Under the pieces are notes generated by a model that did no database searches, was not told the DNA's origin, and saw only the letters and a program-made list of their open reading frames with translations. 64,000 bases of DNA from Chamaecyparis obtusa (taxonomy: Eukaryota > Streptophyta > Pinopsida > Cupressales > Cupressaceae), in NCBI GenBank assembly GCA_027943335.1, contig BSBK01001155.1:3458501-3522500 (forward strand), in the 5' to 3' direction. The position numbers and the translations under genes were made by a program. Positions 35,504 through 47,165 of this stretch are shown piece after piece. The first letter of the stretch is position 1, and each line of letters begins with the position of its first letter.

Positions 35504-36697
35504 ATGGAGGTATTCAAACTGAACAAGGTGATTGAAAATGAAAAGCTAGATCTGGAAATGGCCATAGCTAAACTCAAAGAAGCAAAAGAACATCTTTCCC
35601 AATCCCTAAGAAGAAGGAAGGAACTTGCAAATCAGATGAATGATCAAAATTACATTGAAGAAAAGATTGAAGATCTTCTTCCCTCAAATAACTCAGATGA
35701 AGCAAACAATGCTATCAAAGAACTCCTAGAAAAGAATGGGTCTCTGCAGGAAGAAGTGAGAAAATTGAAAAGAGAACAAGAACTACACTCTACAAGATTC
35801 TGTGAGATCTTGGAACAAAGAAACAAGTTGAAAGATGAATTAGATGGAAGAAACATTGAAGTCCAAAACAAAACCCTTCAGCTAGAAAATCTAATTGATC
35901 AGATCTCTCATACAAATGAAGAAATTCTAAATCTAAGATCAGAAATAGAAAACACAAGAGAAGAACTAAGATCTGAAAAGGAAATCAATCTAAGATTGGT
36001 GGATGACCTAAACGCTGAAAAACAAATCAATGAAGGAATGCTGAAAAGTCAAGAAGACTTGAATCAGCTGTATGAACGAAATCTTCATAGGCAAAAAGGA
36101 AAAGCAGGACTTGGATACAAAGAAGAAGGCGAATCCTCTAAGCAAGGTACTCAAAGAAATCAAAAACCTACTTGTAATCATTGTGGTAAAATAGGACATA
36201 CTTCAAATAAATGTTGGAACAATGAAAAAGCAGAATTCAATGGAAAATGTTACAGCTGCAATCAACCTGGTCACAAAGCAAATGAATGCAGGGAAAAACC
36301 TAGATTTAGAGGTAATTGTCACAAGTGCAACAAACAAGGTCACAAGGCATCCGAGTGCAGATCCAAGACATTTAATCCAGCAGAACAAATTGTGAAAGCA
36401 ATGTTTGGATGGGACTACAACACCTGGTGTAGATGTCATTACTGTGGAGAATATGGACACATTGGCATGAATTGCATAAAACATCATCTAAGGAAAAGAG
36501 ATACTACCGTAAGATGTTTCAAATGCACTAAACTCGGTCACATAGCCAGAAACTGCATGAATGCTAGTGAAATTGAAGAAGGAAAGAAGAATGAAGGAAC
36601 TAAGGTCAGGAAACAGGTGAGACAAAAATGGATTCCTAAAGCTACCGAGCAATCCAGTCCAAGTAATGGAATGGATGGCTCTACCGACTCAAACTAA
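35504..36697 (+). CDS. Gag-like coiled-coil protein with five CCHC zinc knuckles
   Basis: 397 aa, fully open, starting 52 bases after the primer-binding site. Residues about 1-195 are Glu/Lys/Leu-rich with heptad-like spacing, predicting a long coiled coil. Five CCHC knuckles follow, at about residues 224 (CNHCGKIGHTSNKC), 249 (CYSCNQPGHKANEC), 272 (CHKCNKQGHKASEC), 311 (CHYCGEYGHIGMNC) and 338 (CFKCTKLGHIARNC); the tail is basic. Zinc knuckles bind nucleic acid, and one is typical of copia Gag, so five is unusual. No UBN2-type capsid domain is seen. It probably packages the element's RNA, but that is inference. It is the only intact retroelement ORF in the window. Confidence 0.85.
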   Translation: MEVFKLNKVIENEKLDLEMAIAKLKEAKEHLSQSLRRRKELANQMNDQNYIEEKIEDLLPSNNSDEANNAIKELLEKNGSLQEEVRKLKREQELHSTRFCEILEQRNKLKDELDGRNIEVQNKTLQLENLIDQISHTNEEILNLRSEIENTREELRSEKEINLRLVDDLNAEKQINEGMLKSQEDLNQLYERNLHRQKGKAGLGYKEEGESSKQGTQRNQKPTCNHCGKIGHTSNKCWNNEKAEFNGKCYSCNQPGHKANECREKPRFRGNCHKCNKQGHKASECRSKTFNPAEQIVKAMFGWDYNTWCRCHYCGEYGHIGMNCIKHHLRKRDTTVRCFKCTKLGHIARNCMNASEIEEGKKNEGTKVRKQVRQKWIPKATEQSSPSNGMDGSTDSN

Positions 36698-37116
36698 ATT
36701 TCCAAGAAAGCACTGGAACTGTATTCTCATAGACCAATCTCAAGCAGTTCCAGAACCAAAAAAAAAAAAAAAAGGTCTAAATCAGCATGCAAGATGCAGT
36801 GAGATCACAGGGAGGTCGGTATCAGTCTTCACCGAGCAAGGTCGGTACCTGTCTTTACCGAGCAAGGTCGGAGCATTATGAATTCTCGAGTTCACCGAGC
36901 TGCGAAGTCTTTTCCGAGCAATTAATTCTTAGTGGGTGACAGTTTGTCAGAATTCCTACCCTAATTTGAAATGAGCATTAATGACAGAATTGTAAACAAA
37001 AAGCAAGTAATCGAACTCATTCTTCACCGTGAATCTTTAGCACTTTGAGAGCAGAAAATTTCAAGAGCAACCCGACGATTTAATACTTTTGCGAAAGGAA
37101 TTTTATGTGAGCTACC
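36698..37116 (+). other. Spacer between ORF1 and ORF2
   Basis: Contains a 15-base poly(A) run (36759-36773) and a short direct repeat (ACCGAGCAAGGTCGGTACC-like, about 36830 and 36859). No coding recognised. Confidence 0.5.
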
Positions 37117-40100
37117 ATGGCATCATCCAGCACTTCAGCGAAGAAAGGATCTGATATGTTAGTCCAAGGGGAGTGGAAAGCACCAGATTTTAAGATCGTG
37201 CCCGCAATTGCAGCAGCCCTAGATCCGAACGGAGCTCAATCTCAGATTCCTCCTAAGGTACTGCTTATTAACGATATCCGCAATCATTTTAACTGTTCAA
37301 TTCATGAAATGGGAAACCTAGAACTAGACATTGTGCGTGAGGAACTATGTGTGGATGGTATTCTGAAACCCGAGCACAAACATCTGGAAGATAAGGGTTT
37401 AGTCCACATTGCACATCTACCTTGAAACTTTTGAGATAAATGGGTTAGGTACATTCTCAGCCGAGTACATGATGGCAAGATTTGGCTTGAGCAACCTATT
37501 GAGATCACAAAGAAAATGATTCAACAAGTCACCGGTCTTCCCATGTTGAACAAAGCTAAAACTACCAAAACCCTAGGTCGGACGGAACTAGAGAAGAAAA
37601 CCCTAGCCGAGTGGGATGGTAGAGGCATGAAAGTTAGCAGCATTACCGACGCTGAACTAAAGTTTGGTACACATATCATTGCCCATAAGATTTACAGTTC
37701 TAGTCGATAGAACAGTGTCTCCTGTGAAGCTATTGACCTAGCATACAAAGTGGTCAAGAACAACTTGACATTTGACCTAGCAGACTTATTGTTGAAACAG
37801 TTTAACAAGAACATGGAAAGCATCAAAACTTCCAAAAACAATCCATGTAAGTTTGGATCCTTGTTGGTCTGTTTAATCTTCTATGTTCAGAAATTCTTCC
37901 CTTCTAAAGGAAAAGTTGTATGGAGAAAAGATGTGCCAGTCCTCTATGAAATAAATGAATACATCACAGAAATGGGTGAAAACTTTGAAAGCATCATGTA
38001 TAATTATTTTGAGTCTTTCAAAGAGAAAATGAATGACAGATTCCGGATTCCACAGAAGTTGGTGGAAGATTACAAAGATGACATCTGTTTTATGGTAGAT
38101 TGTGATAATGTGTATATTCAAGCAGTTAAACCAAGAACTGTATATGTAAAACCTCTTCCTTATGAGGTAAATATTGATGAAACCAAGAATATCATTGAAG
38201 CTCTTCTAAATCAGCCTGTCAATCCCAAAGCTCCATATTTTGGAACATATGATGAAGCTAAGGTGAGAATTGAACTAAGCATAAAGCTTCCATAGGCGGT
38301 AAACAAAGGAAAGAAGAGGATAGCCAAAATGCAAATGATAACCGAGGACAAAGAAGAAATAGATGAAAAAGAAGAGGAAAAGGATGAGAAAATAGAGGAA
38401 CCAGAACCTGCAAAGAAGAAAGGAAAAGTTTTCATCACTAAGGCACCTATGCCTCCCACTGCTGTGTTTACAAGGAGAAATACAAGAGGCAAGGCAGACA
38501 AGGCAGAAAAGGCAGATAAAGACATAGTATTCAAAAGGCCTCCTCTAAGCCTTCAAAAAAAGCTCAAACTCTTTAGAGATGGATCAGGATCTGGAGTAAG
38601 TAACATAGAATCCTTGAGATATGAAACCAGATCAGAAGCAGAACAGAAGGAAATAGAAGATGCTATTGTTGAGAAGATGGGACAGTAGAAATACTCTCCT
38701 GAAGAAATTACCCCACAGGTTCCAGTAGTTCTATTGAATCCAATAAAAATGAGATGGAGCAATGCAAGGCAAACTATGATAGACATATTTGATCAAAACC
38801 TGAGACAGTTGATGCCGAGCTTGAATAATGATGAAGTAAAGAAGGCATTAAAAGAAAATGAAAATAAGATGACATTGAAGTTCAATACTTGTTTGATTTT
38901 GATCAACAATATTGAATCGGTTGTGAAGGCTGCAAATGCCACATGGAAGAACATATACCACCTTCACCAACCGAGCATTGAAACTGTAATAATAAAAGAT
39001 ATTGAAGATGACAGTGATGAACAAGAAGAAGACACTGAGGTAGATGATACTGTAAGGATAGCAGCAGAAGTCATTGCATCCCTTCCTACCTCTCCAGTGA
39101 AAGTTTCTACATCCAGCCCAGAGACACCTTCAAGCATGGTTGTGACAACTTCCACATTTGTCCAATCATCTCTAGCAACATCAGAGGCAGCTACCATTTC
39201 TTCTACCGAGCTGCAGTCTCCTGCACCATTAAGTTTTCTAGCAGTAAGTTTTCCAGTTTTTGAATCTTCAAGTGTAAATATTTTAAGTTCTCCAGTAGAA
39301 AGTATACCAGTATTAATAGCCAGCCCTACTTTATCTACTGTCACTACTACCAAACCATTAAGTACAGATAAGCCTAAGGCTCTACCGAGTATAAAATTTT
39401 TGGGTAAAAATGTAGTTGAGGATATAGACCTAGATGAAGAGATAGAGATTCCTACATTAGATTTTGCAAATCTCTCAGCAGACCAGATGCAAAATATAGG
39501 TGAGATCCTCCAAAGGAAAGCAAAACAAAAGAAGCTTAAAGAGGAGAGAGACAAGGAGTATCAAATCATCAAGGATGCTAAGGACATTTTGTCTGATGCA
39601 TTAGGCATTAAAGTAGACTCCTCCCAGCATGTTTTGTTACAATTAGCAGAAGCAGTTGAGAAATACAATGAGGACTCATCCGGGATAGAAAAGTTAGTTG
39701 AAAGAGCCGAGAAGAGATTCAACAATAAAGTGCTTGAGCACATTGCTCAGCACATAGCTATTAACCAAGTGGAATTGTCTTCAGTTTTGTCTAACATAGA
39801 ATCTATCTATTCGAATGCTACCTCTCTTTTGGCCAGACTGTGCAATATTTCCGAGTTCACAAAGGATGTTAAAGATAAAATGAATAAAATGGATGAGGAT
39901 ATGAAGATTAGCATACAGAAGCTGCAACTTGAACCAAGTTCAAGCTCTGCTCATCACATGAAAATTTCACACCTATCTAATATGCAGTCTGATCTACTGA
40001 AAGAAGACTCAAGGATCTGGTCCACACTACTAGACATCCAACACATGATCCTTCCCATCATGAATACAATGTATAAGCACATTGAACATTCCAAAACATT

Positions 40101-40269
40101 GATTCATGACAATCAGTTCTTTATAGCAGATCACATGATTGAACTCTCTGCAGAAGTCCAAATTGCTATACAAACATGTAAGATCCTGCAAGAAAGTTGG
40201 GACAGAACCCTGGCACTAATAATGAAGGTACATTCTGATTTCTTATCAAATTTTGGATTCTCTCTGTAA
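37117..40269 (+). pseudogene. ORF2 of the non-autonomous element, 1051 codons with five in-frame stops
   Basis: One frame runs from MASSSTSAKKG to TAA at 40267-40269 without a frameshift, broken only by TGA at 37423 and 37432 and TAG at 37708, 38293 and 38686. Each could arise by a C-to-T change (CGA or CAG), which fits methylation-driven decay. The N-terminal 400 residues are mixed-composition and globular-looking (IWLEQPIEITKKMIQQVTGL). An acidic/Lys-rich segment follows (38329-38500), then a Ser/Thr/Val-rich low-complexity part (39060-39390) and a helical C-terminus (39480-40240). No enzyme motif is visible: no DSG, DDE or YVDD. I do not recognise the family. Confidence 0.75.
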
Positions 40270-40496
40270 ATAACTTGTATATGCACCTTTGGCATTATCG
40301 TCAAAAAGGGGGAGATATGTATAGAAGGAGAGATATGTATACTGTATAGATTTGTATAAGAAACAGTTAGCACATTGAAAGGGGGAGACAATGTATAAAG
40401 CCCTATAACAAAGTCAAATTTTGAAAAATCAAAATAAAACTCAGCATGATTCGTGTATATAAATTTTGGCCAATAAGTGTTTTTGTCACTAATGCC

Positions 40497-40508
40497 AAAG
40501 GGGGAGAT
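40497..40508 (+). other. Polypurine tract of the non-autonomous element
   Basis: AAAGGGGGAGAT immediately before the 3' LTR, the usual second-strand priming site. Confidence 0.9.
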
Positions 40509-41551
40509 TGTTGGCATTAAGTAGAATTGCCACTAGTGACAACACTTATTTGCATTCTGGGTGCAAACCGAGCAGACAGTGCAAACTGAGCAGATAGTGC
40601 AAACCGAGCAGACAGTGGAAACCGAGCAAGTTAGTACAAACCGATCAGGACAATGTAAACTGAGTAACATCATGTCTACTGAGTCACCAGTACTTACCAA
40701 GTTCAAAACCTACAGAGTGATCAGTATGAACCGTGCCTTCACTTCTACCGAGTGCATGACGATGCCGAGTAATGCAGTGGACGCCGAGTATCAGAAAGTC
40801 ACTGAGTCAGTTTGAAGGAACTGAGTAACCATACTTGGGCCGACTTAGTAGCACTTATGTTTATTTTTCAAGCCGACTGTGTAATTGTAATTGTAATTAA
40901 TTGTTTAAGACTTGTATATAAACAATGTTGTAAAAATAAAAAGATGCAATGAAATGTATGAAGTAGAATATATGTGAAAGAAAAAGAAAGACAGAGATAA
41001 GCGAATTACAGAAGGCTTCAGAAGTATAAGGTACATCAAAGACAAATTCATCACAGAAGGTGATCAGCACATCAACCAATCTCAATCAGCAATCCAATTG
41101 CAAAGCAGAGAGCTACTGTTTCATTCTAACAGGTGAATCAGTACTAAATCCTTTAACCGGGTAGACTTAACAGTCTTTGTAAAAATCTCTTTACCGAGTG
41201 CATACTTCATTGTATGTTTGTAAATCCTTTAACAGGGTGGATTTAGCAATCCTTATTGCTCCTAACAGGGCAGATCATCAGAAGTGATCAAATTGTAAAC
41301 CTTAACCGGCCAACTTTATTCTGCAGTATTAAAGCTTTGTGGGTTTCATCCCCACCCCAGTTTTACTTTCTTTTGGAAGGTTTCTGGATAACCAAATCTA
41401 TGTGTCATTATTGTGAATGTTTGTAAGTTTCATGCTTTCTGTATGCAAAGGTTAAAAAGTAAATTTCATGTTAAAATTGTAAGAAAATTTGGAGTTACTG
41501 ATTCACCCCTCCCCTCTCAGTAACTCGGTTAATTTTTGAATATTTCCAACA
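40509..41551 (+). repeat. 3' LTR of the non-autonomous element (1043 bp)
   Basis: Nearly identical to 34269-35437 except for three instead of ten 18-bp units and scattered substitutions, mostly C/T and G/A. Once the array is discounted, the two LTRs have exactly the same length. U5 hairpin at 41493-41525. Confidence 0.95.
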
Positions 41552-41556
41552 GATAA

Positions 41557-41965
41557 GACCATTAATATCTAGGCCTTAACTCCAAAGAAACCTAATGTAG
41601 TCTCCAACTAGCTCTCGGCTCTTGAGAAACCAAAATCCTTCTTAGAGGTTGTTGTGAACCCCACCCCTGCTATTAGAACCAATGCTAGGTTTAATCCTGC
41701 TACTCACAGTGAAGTCAGACAAACAGGTAAGAACCCTGGGAATGCTTTGTCCTTTTCTATTTCTCCTAACCCTAAAATGCTCATGGAAATTATGTAGGAA
41801 AATAATAGATTCAGAAGATCGGCTATTTTCTTTGCTACTGTTGAAATTGAAAAATATTTGTCGAGAAAGTTTTTGGATGATTGGTTTCATAACTATTGGA
41901 ATCTTAAGCTTCGTTATCATATTTCATTTTGTAGACACATACAGAAGGGTTTATTTGTTATTTTT
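41557..41965 (+). pseudogene. LINE ORF1, middle fragment
   Basis: Resumes the LINE after the gataa duplication. The plus-strand frames carry stops but include NRFRRSAIFFATVEIEKYL, FHNYWNLK and FCRHIQKGLFVIFF, the last being the start of a DUF4283-like region of plant LINE ORF1 that continues after the solo LTR. Confidence 0.55.
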
Positions 41966-43163
41966 TGTTAGTAATGAATGCTTGATGATTGGCAATCATT
42001 CTATAGCAGTGGTTGTTGCATTCATGACTATGATTGTCATTGATGTCAACACAGTGATATTCTGGAATTTAGCAGAGTAGCAGGCACAGTTTTGTTTTGC
42101 ACACATGGGATATTGCATTTGGGATTATGTGCAGTTGATGGTATGTTATTTGGTGTGTTATTAACCTATGGTTAAGAGCGCAAAAATAAATTCATTCATT
42201 CATGAAAGTTATAAGCATTTTGGTGGAAGCAGTATTCTGGCAGTGTCTCTAAGTAGCAGTTTTTGGTAATCGGAGGATATCTCCTAATCGGGATGGAATC
42301 TGATTCTACACAGTTAAAGAGAAGTTTTTGACACTTTGGTAGTGATGTGGTTCACTATGAAAACTTCAAGGTGACATGAGTGAAGAGTTATTACATTTGG
42401 AAGCTGACAGTTTTTGGTGTAGCGTATTGAAATTATTATTTTGTATTTGCATGCTGACTCATTTGTAATTATTTGAGTGTGGTATAAAGGAAGGAATGTT
42501 TTATTTATCATGACATGGGATTATGAGATTGTAATAGTTGTGATATGAAAGTTGTGATGTGAATTTATGCATGAAGTGAAGAAGAGAGCTAATTCAGTTG
42601 TGAAGGAAGATTTGTGAAGTATAAAGATCTAGATTTGTGATTTTATGTAGCAGAGAGTGTGGTTTCAGCACAGTGTGAAGGAGGTAACTTATTTCATATT
42701 ATTCTATTGAATAATCCTAAGATTTTTTGGACAGTGAGTTTAGAGATCTTGCCTTGAAGTTGTTTGGGCAGTGGGTCCTTCAGTCTTCCATAACTCTTAA
42801 CCGAGTTAGAATCTTTTAACAGGGATTCAAAATCTTCGAACAGGGATTCATATGTACTTAATTTATTTCATAAGACTCATAATAGGGTCCATCCTCTCAC
42901 AAGGAACTTTCATATTAGTGCATCATTTTGTGGGCATCATTCCCACCGGGGTTTACTCTCTGATCAAGAGGTTCCTTGGTCAACATATCTTGTGTTATTG
43001 TGTCATTGTGTATGATTATCTTTCTATGGTTGGTTACTGCATTGATTATATGGTTTAATACTATTGAAGTTGATATTAAAGTTGATAAATGGTTTAATTA
43101 TCAAATAACTGATTCACCCCCCCCCCCCCTCTCAGTTATCTTGGGGATCTTTACTTTCTAACA
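41966..43163 (+). mobile_element. Solo copia-type LTR with target-site duplication
   Basis: TGTTAGTAATGAATGC ... TTTCTAACA, 1198 bp, flanked by ttttt (41961-41965 and 43164-43168). Plus orientation: the U5 hairpin ATAACTGA/TCAGTTAT (43105-43139) around a 14-base C run lies near the right end. It splits LINE ORF1, and reading resumes directly after it. ORFs inside it are random. Confidence 0.85.
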
Positions 43164-43168
43164 TTTTT

Positions 43169-44035
43169 TTTAACAATCATGATTCTCAGGCTGTTATTCT
43201 TAAAAAGTAGTATTGGACTATTGGTAATATCTCCTTTTGTGCCTTGGCTTGGACTCCTAAGGCCATTCATGAGGAGGTTTTGGCTCTTTTGGCCCCTCGG
43301 TGGATTTTAGTTAAGCAAATCCCCCCTTTCCTTTGTCATTTTTTGCCTCAGCTCCTAGAACCTATCAGAAAATATATTAGAATGGATGATTATGTTAGAC
43401 TTGTCCCATACATGGATGCTAGGGTTTTAATTTCTTTGAATCCTAGTAATGAAATCCCCAGTGATATCAGTATTAACATAGCTAATAATGTGTTCTCATG
43501 CCCTATTGAGGTCCTTGGTGGCCTTAATGCATGCTTTCTTTGCAGGAAAGAGGGACACCTAAGGAAAGATTGTCCTTTTATTAAGTGCAATCTACCCCTA
43601 CCTAAGCCTTCACAGTCCAACACCTCACTGAGTATTACTAAAACTAACCTAGAACCAATTATGAATAGTATTCCCCCTTTGAATAAAACTATTCCCTCAA
43701 AAGATTCCTCGATCCAACTAAACTTGGTCTCTCAGAATCCTCCCATTATTATAGATTCTACCTTGACTATTTGTGATGATTCCATCAATGGTTTCCAAAC
43801 TATCTCAAAGAAGAGAAAAAAGAGTAATAACAAACATAATAATATCCCTCAGCTGGTTTCCTCGCTGCCTACTCCCAACACTCCCAACTCGCATAATATC
43901 CACCCACAATGCTCTCCACTTGTGTATCAACCCAAGGAGAATCCCTCTGTGGCCTCCTCTAGCCACCCTACACCTCCCACTAAAGATTTTAGGGAAATAT
44001 CTGATGAATTTTTCCTATCTAAATTATTCGTGTGA
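43169..44035 (+). pseudogene. LINE ORF1, C-terminal part with CCHC knuckle
   Basis: After the solo LTR the DUF4283-like region continues (DSQAVILKK, stop, then YWTIGNISFCALAWTP, PRWILVKQIPPFL). It is followed by ARVLISLNPSNEIP and a zinc knuckle CFLCRKEGHLRKDC (about 43532-43573), then a long Pro/Ser/Asn-rich tail. This is the RNA-binding protein of a plant L1 LINE, which coats the LINE transcript. The N-terminal half is displaced by two insertions, and at least one stop (43208) is present. Confidence 0.8.
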
Positions 44036-44274
44036 CTTCCCCCCCTAAAAACTCTCACAGCCCGTCTATGGATCTTGACCCTGTATTGCTGACTTTCTCT
44101 AATAATGATAATAATGAATTTAAGGATCCTCACCTCTAAAAGAAGAGGGAGACCTATGTTTTCCAAAAATAAAAACTCAGCAACAAAAAAATAGGGCAAT
44201 ACTATCTCTTTGGAAGGGACTTCTTTAGAGGTTCCCATTGGATCTAATGCATCTCATCACACTAAAGTTTCCTC

Positions 44275-45130
44275 ATGAATTGCATCTCCAGGAATGTTAG
44301 GGGCCTAAAATGTCCTAATAGGAAGTATGTTATTAAGCATTTTCTTAGCACTGTTAGATCTACTAATGTCCTGATGTTACAAGAAATTAAAACTACTAGA
44401 TTCATGCTTGAATCCAACCTCAATTTTGTATGGATGAATGCTATTAAATTTATCACTAAACACCCTCATGGTAGAGGGGGTGTTTCCATCCTGATCAACT
44501 TGAAATGGGATACCTATATTACTGGTAGTGGTATTTCCCCTTGTAATAGAGTTTTTTAGGTTACGCTAAACTTTAATAACTTGACCTTTGGCATTTTCTA
44601 TGTTTATGCCTCTAATGATTATAAGGAAAGATCTCTTTGGACCTGGTTGGATTCCCTCCCTAATATTTCTTGGCTTATGGGGGGAGATTTCAACATAATC
44701 GAGTCTCAGGAAGATAAAATTGGAGGCCTCCTTTCGCATGGAAAGATACTAAAAAAATCCAGTGGGATAAATTAAAATAGGGTAAACTTCTTTTTGACCC
44801 TCTAACTAGCAATAAGGACTCTAAACTAGGTCTCTAGCATACCTGGTGTAACTTTCAACAAGGTCCCTCAAGAATCTACTCTAGACTTGATGATTTCTAT
44901 ATCAATAAGAACCTTTTTTCGGTTGCTCTTGACGATCGGGGTAACCTTGTTTTGATCACCCCCACATCCCTCTCTGACCACCACCCTATCTTTGTTTATG
45001 TTAGACTTTGTGGAGCCCCTGTCCTTAGTAGAATTATCAATCCTAAATTCATCCTTAACACTAGTCTTCTTGGTGATGTTGGTATCCTTGTGGTCATTAA
45101 CATTATTAGACTCTTGAATAAAAGCCAATA
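44275..45130 (+). pseudogene. LINE ORF2, AP-like endonuclease domain, broken
   Basis: Starts MNCISRNVRGLKCPNRKYVI, followed by LMLQEIKTTRF (the catalytic Glu), GRGGVSILI, FYVYASNDYKERSLWTWLDS, WLMGGDFNIIES and, near 44970, SDHHPIFV. These are the ordered motifs of the endonuclease that nicks target DNA for reverse transcription. Frame changes and stops occur at about 44558 and 44775, so it is inactive. Confidence 0.85.
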
Positions 45131-46628
45131 CCCCTCCATCTCTCATGCTGATAGGTGGAATATGAATATCCTTGCCTGGCAGAATTTATTGAGAACTATT
45201 GGGCAAAAGTATGCTAAGGACTATAGATTCACTAAGAAAAAGCTTAGATCACCAATCTTAATGAAACTGAGATTAATATTCAAAACAATCAGACTGACTC
45301 CATGCTTTTCCCTTAGGTTATTAGTGTGAAGGAAGCCCTTAGAGAACATCAGCAGCTAAAAATCAAAGGGGCTAAAATTTGATCTCGTGCTCATTGGTTC
45401 CAGTATGGTGATAGGGGTTCTAAATTCTTCTTCAATGTCATCAAGAAGAAGCATACAAATGAGACCATTGATAGAATTGTTGTTGATAATCAATATATTA
45501 CTGACCTTGAATCCATTAAAGAGGCCTTTTCTAATTTCTATAAAAATTTGCTTACATCAGAAGATACTTTGGTGGCTAGCTCCCTCAGGGACTAGTGTAG
45601 AACCCTTATTCCTAATAGAATTTCTGGCTTGGATGCCTCCTTTCTTAGCAAAGACATCTCCCTAGTTGAGATAGAAACTACCATCAACTCTCTTAAGAAT
45701 GACAAGACCCCTGGCCCTGACGGCCTACCGGTCAAATTTTACAAGGCTAATATCAATTGGATATGCAAAGATCTTCTGGAAATTTATAAAGAAACCCTTA
45801 GTTTTGGTTCCTTGGGTAGCTCCATCAACCATGGTATCATCTTGAGCTAATCCCCAAGGATGGGGTTTAATACTTTACGTAAGAATTGGGGACCTATCAC
45901 ACTCTTAAATGTCTCCTATAAAATTTTTGCTAAAATTTTGGCCCTTAAACTTGATACCATTCTACCTAAATTTGTGTGCTCTACCCAAACTAGCTTCATT
46001 AAAAGCAAGTACATTCTTGAGAGCTTGATTACTAGTTGGGAAGCCTTAAACTAGGCTAAACACTCTCAATAGAATTTGGCGATGTTTTTGTTGGATTTTG
46101 AAAAGGCTTATGACAGGGTCGAATGGAATTTTATTTCCATGATGCTGGAAGCCTTTGGATTTCTTCCTTTCTTTTGTAACTCTATTAAAATGTTACTTAA
46201 AGATGCTCATGCCCAAGTGGATATTAATGGATCCCTCTCTGAGCCTATCCCCCTTGGTCAATCCCTTAGACAAGGATGCCCCTTGGCTCCTTCCCTCTTT
46301 GTCATTACGTTTGATGCCCTCTTTTATATCCTCAGAGAAAACTCTCTTTCCCCTGCTATTAAGGATATTACCCTTCCTGATGAAACTGAGCTTATCAATT
46401 ATCAATTTGTTGATGACCCAACTATTTTTCATGAAGCTACTAAATAAAATTTTGATGCTCTACAAAATAAACTCAATATTTTTGTGAGATTTCTGGGGCC
46501 CGTCTCTCTCAGTCCAAATGTACATGCCTCGGTTGGGAGGAACAGCCGCTTGAATGGTTTAAAAGGTATAATTTTCAATGGCAGGTCCTCACAATATCAT
46601 TAGATATCTTGGTATCCCCTTCTCTATC
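45131..46628 (+). pseudogene. LINE ORF2, reverse transcriptase domain, broken, ends at Tat insertion
   Basis: Linker to 45628, then the reverse transcriptase: NDKTPGPDGLPVKFYK, WGPITLLNVSYKIFAKILA, LLDFEKAYDRVEWNF, GQSLRQGCPLAPSLFVI and the catalytic box YQFVDDPTIF (both Asp present), ending RYLGIPFSI at 46628. Stops at several places (45848, 46054, 46445) disable it. The break at 46628 is exact and is followed by the TG of a Tat LTR. zf-RVT and RNase H are therefore expected outside the window. Confidence 0.88.
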
Positions 46629-47165
46629 TGTATACCAGAAATAGTATCTTCATAGGATTAGTATTGACAATAATTGAAATAGAAACTAAATAAACCACAA
46701 TTAAGTAACTATTTAGCAAATTAATGATCAATTGAGCATCCTATGGCTCTCTATCTAGGGATGTTAATGAAAACTCTCAAAAATATACCATTAATGATAG
46801 TCCTAGAATGAGAATTGATAAGATAAACAAGATAAAGCTAACAATTAGATCAAAGTAAATGCTAATTAAGCTCTTAAATGCCTTTCTAGTTATAAAATGC
46901 AAGAGGTTTGATGCAATTCTAAGATGTGTGGTTATGAATTATGATGATTTTAGGCCTTCCTTTTATAGATTTTTGCCAATGGTAGGGGGTGTAGTGTAGT
47001 TTATCATGATTAAGCCTTGGTTGAGTCTTTGGTTCCACCCTTTGAAGACAATGCAAAGTTTGTGTCCTCAAAGCTTGGGACAAGTAGACAAGATCAATGG
47101 ACAAGATTCTCTTTCACTTTGAGTGATTGAGATTGAATTTGGCTTGATCCATGTGAATGCCTTTT
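46629..47165 (-). repeat. 3' LTR of the Tat element, terminal (left) part
   Basis: Begins at the TG (46629) where LINE homology stops, and ends where the copia LTR begins. AT-rich, no coding. With 54887-55219 it makes an LTR of about 870 bp. Confidence 0.65.

Larger units (their letters stand above)
34269..41551 (+). mobile_element. Non-autonomous copia-like LTR retrotransposon, complete ends
   Basis: 5' LTR 34269-35437, initiator-Met primer-binding site 35440-35451, polypurine tract 40497-40508, 3' LTR 40509-41551, and a perfect target-site duplication gataa (34264-34268 / 41552-41556). The internal 5 kb codes for ORF1 (coiled coil plus five zinc knuckles) and ORF2 (unrecognised), and has no protease, integrase, reverse transcriptase or RNase H. 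It would therefore depend on another element's enzymes. Primer site, TG...CA ends and U5 structure match the autonomous copia elements in the window. Confidence 0.92.
33955..46628 (+). mobile_element. Plant L1-type LINE, interrupted by three LTR insertions
   Basis: The coding pieces lie in ORF order on the plus strand: ORF1 N-terminus (33989), ORF1 middle (41557-41965), ORF1 C-terminus with CCHC (43169-44035), endonuclease (44275-45130) and reverse transcriptase (45629-46628). They are separated by an LTR element with gataa duplication, a solo LTR with ttttt duplication, and, at 46629, the 3' LTR of a Tat element. Reading is lost exactly at each junction (for example after RYLGIPFSI at 46628), so they are one LINE. 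Its 3' end should lie right of the window, beyond the Tat element. Confidence 0.85.

Noticed and set aside
43773..44048. ORFs in other frames over the LINE ORF1 tail and the LTRs
   Set aside because: Shadow frames of the Pro/Ser-rich ORF1 tail without conserved motifs.
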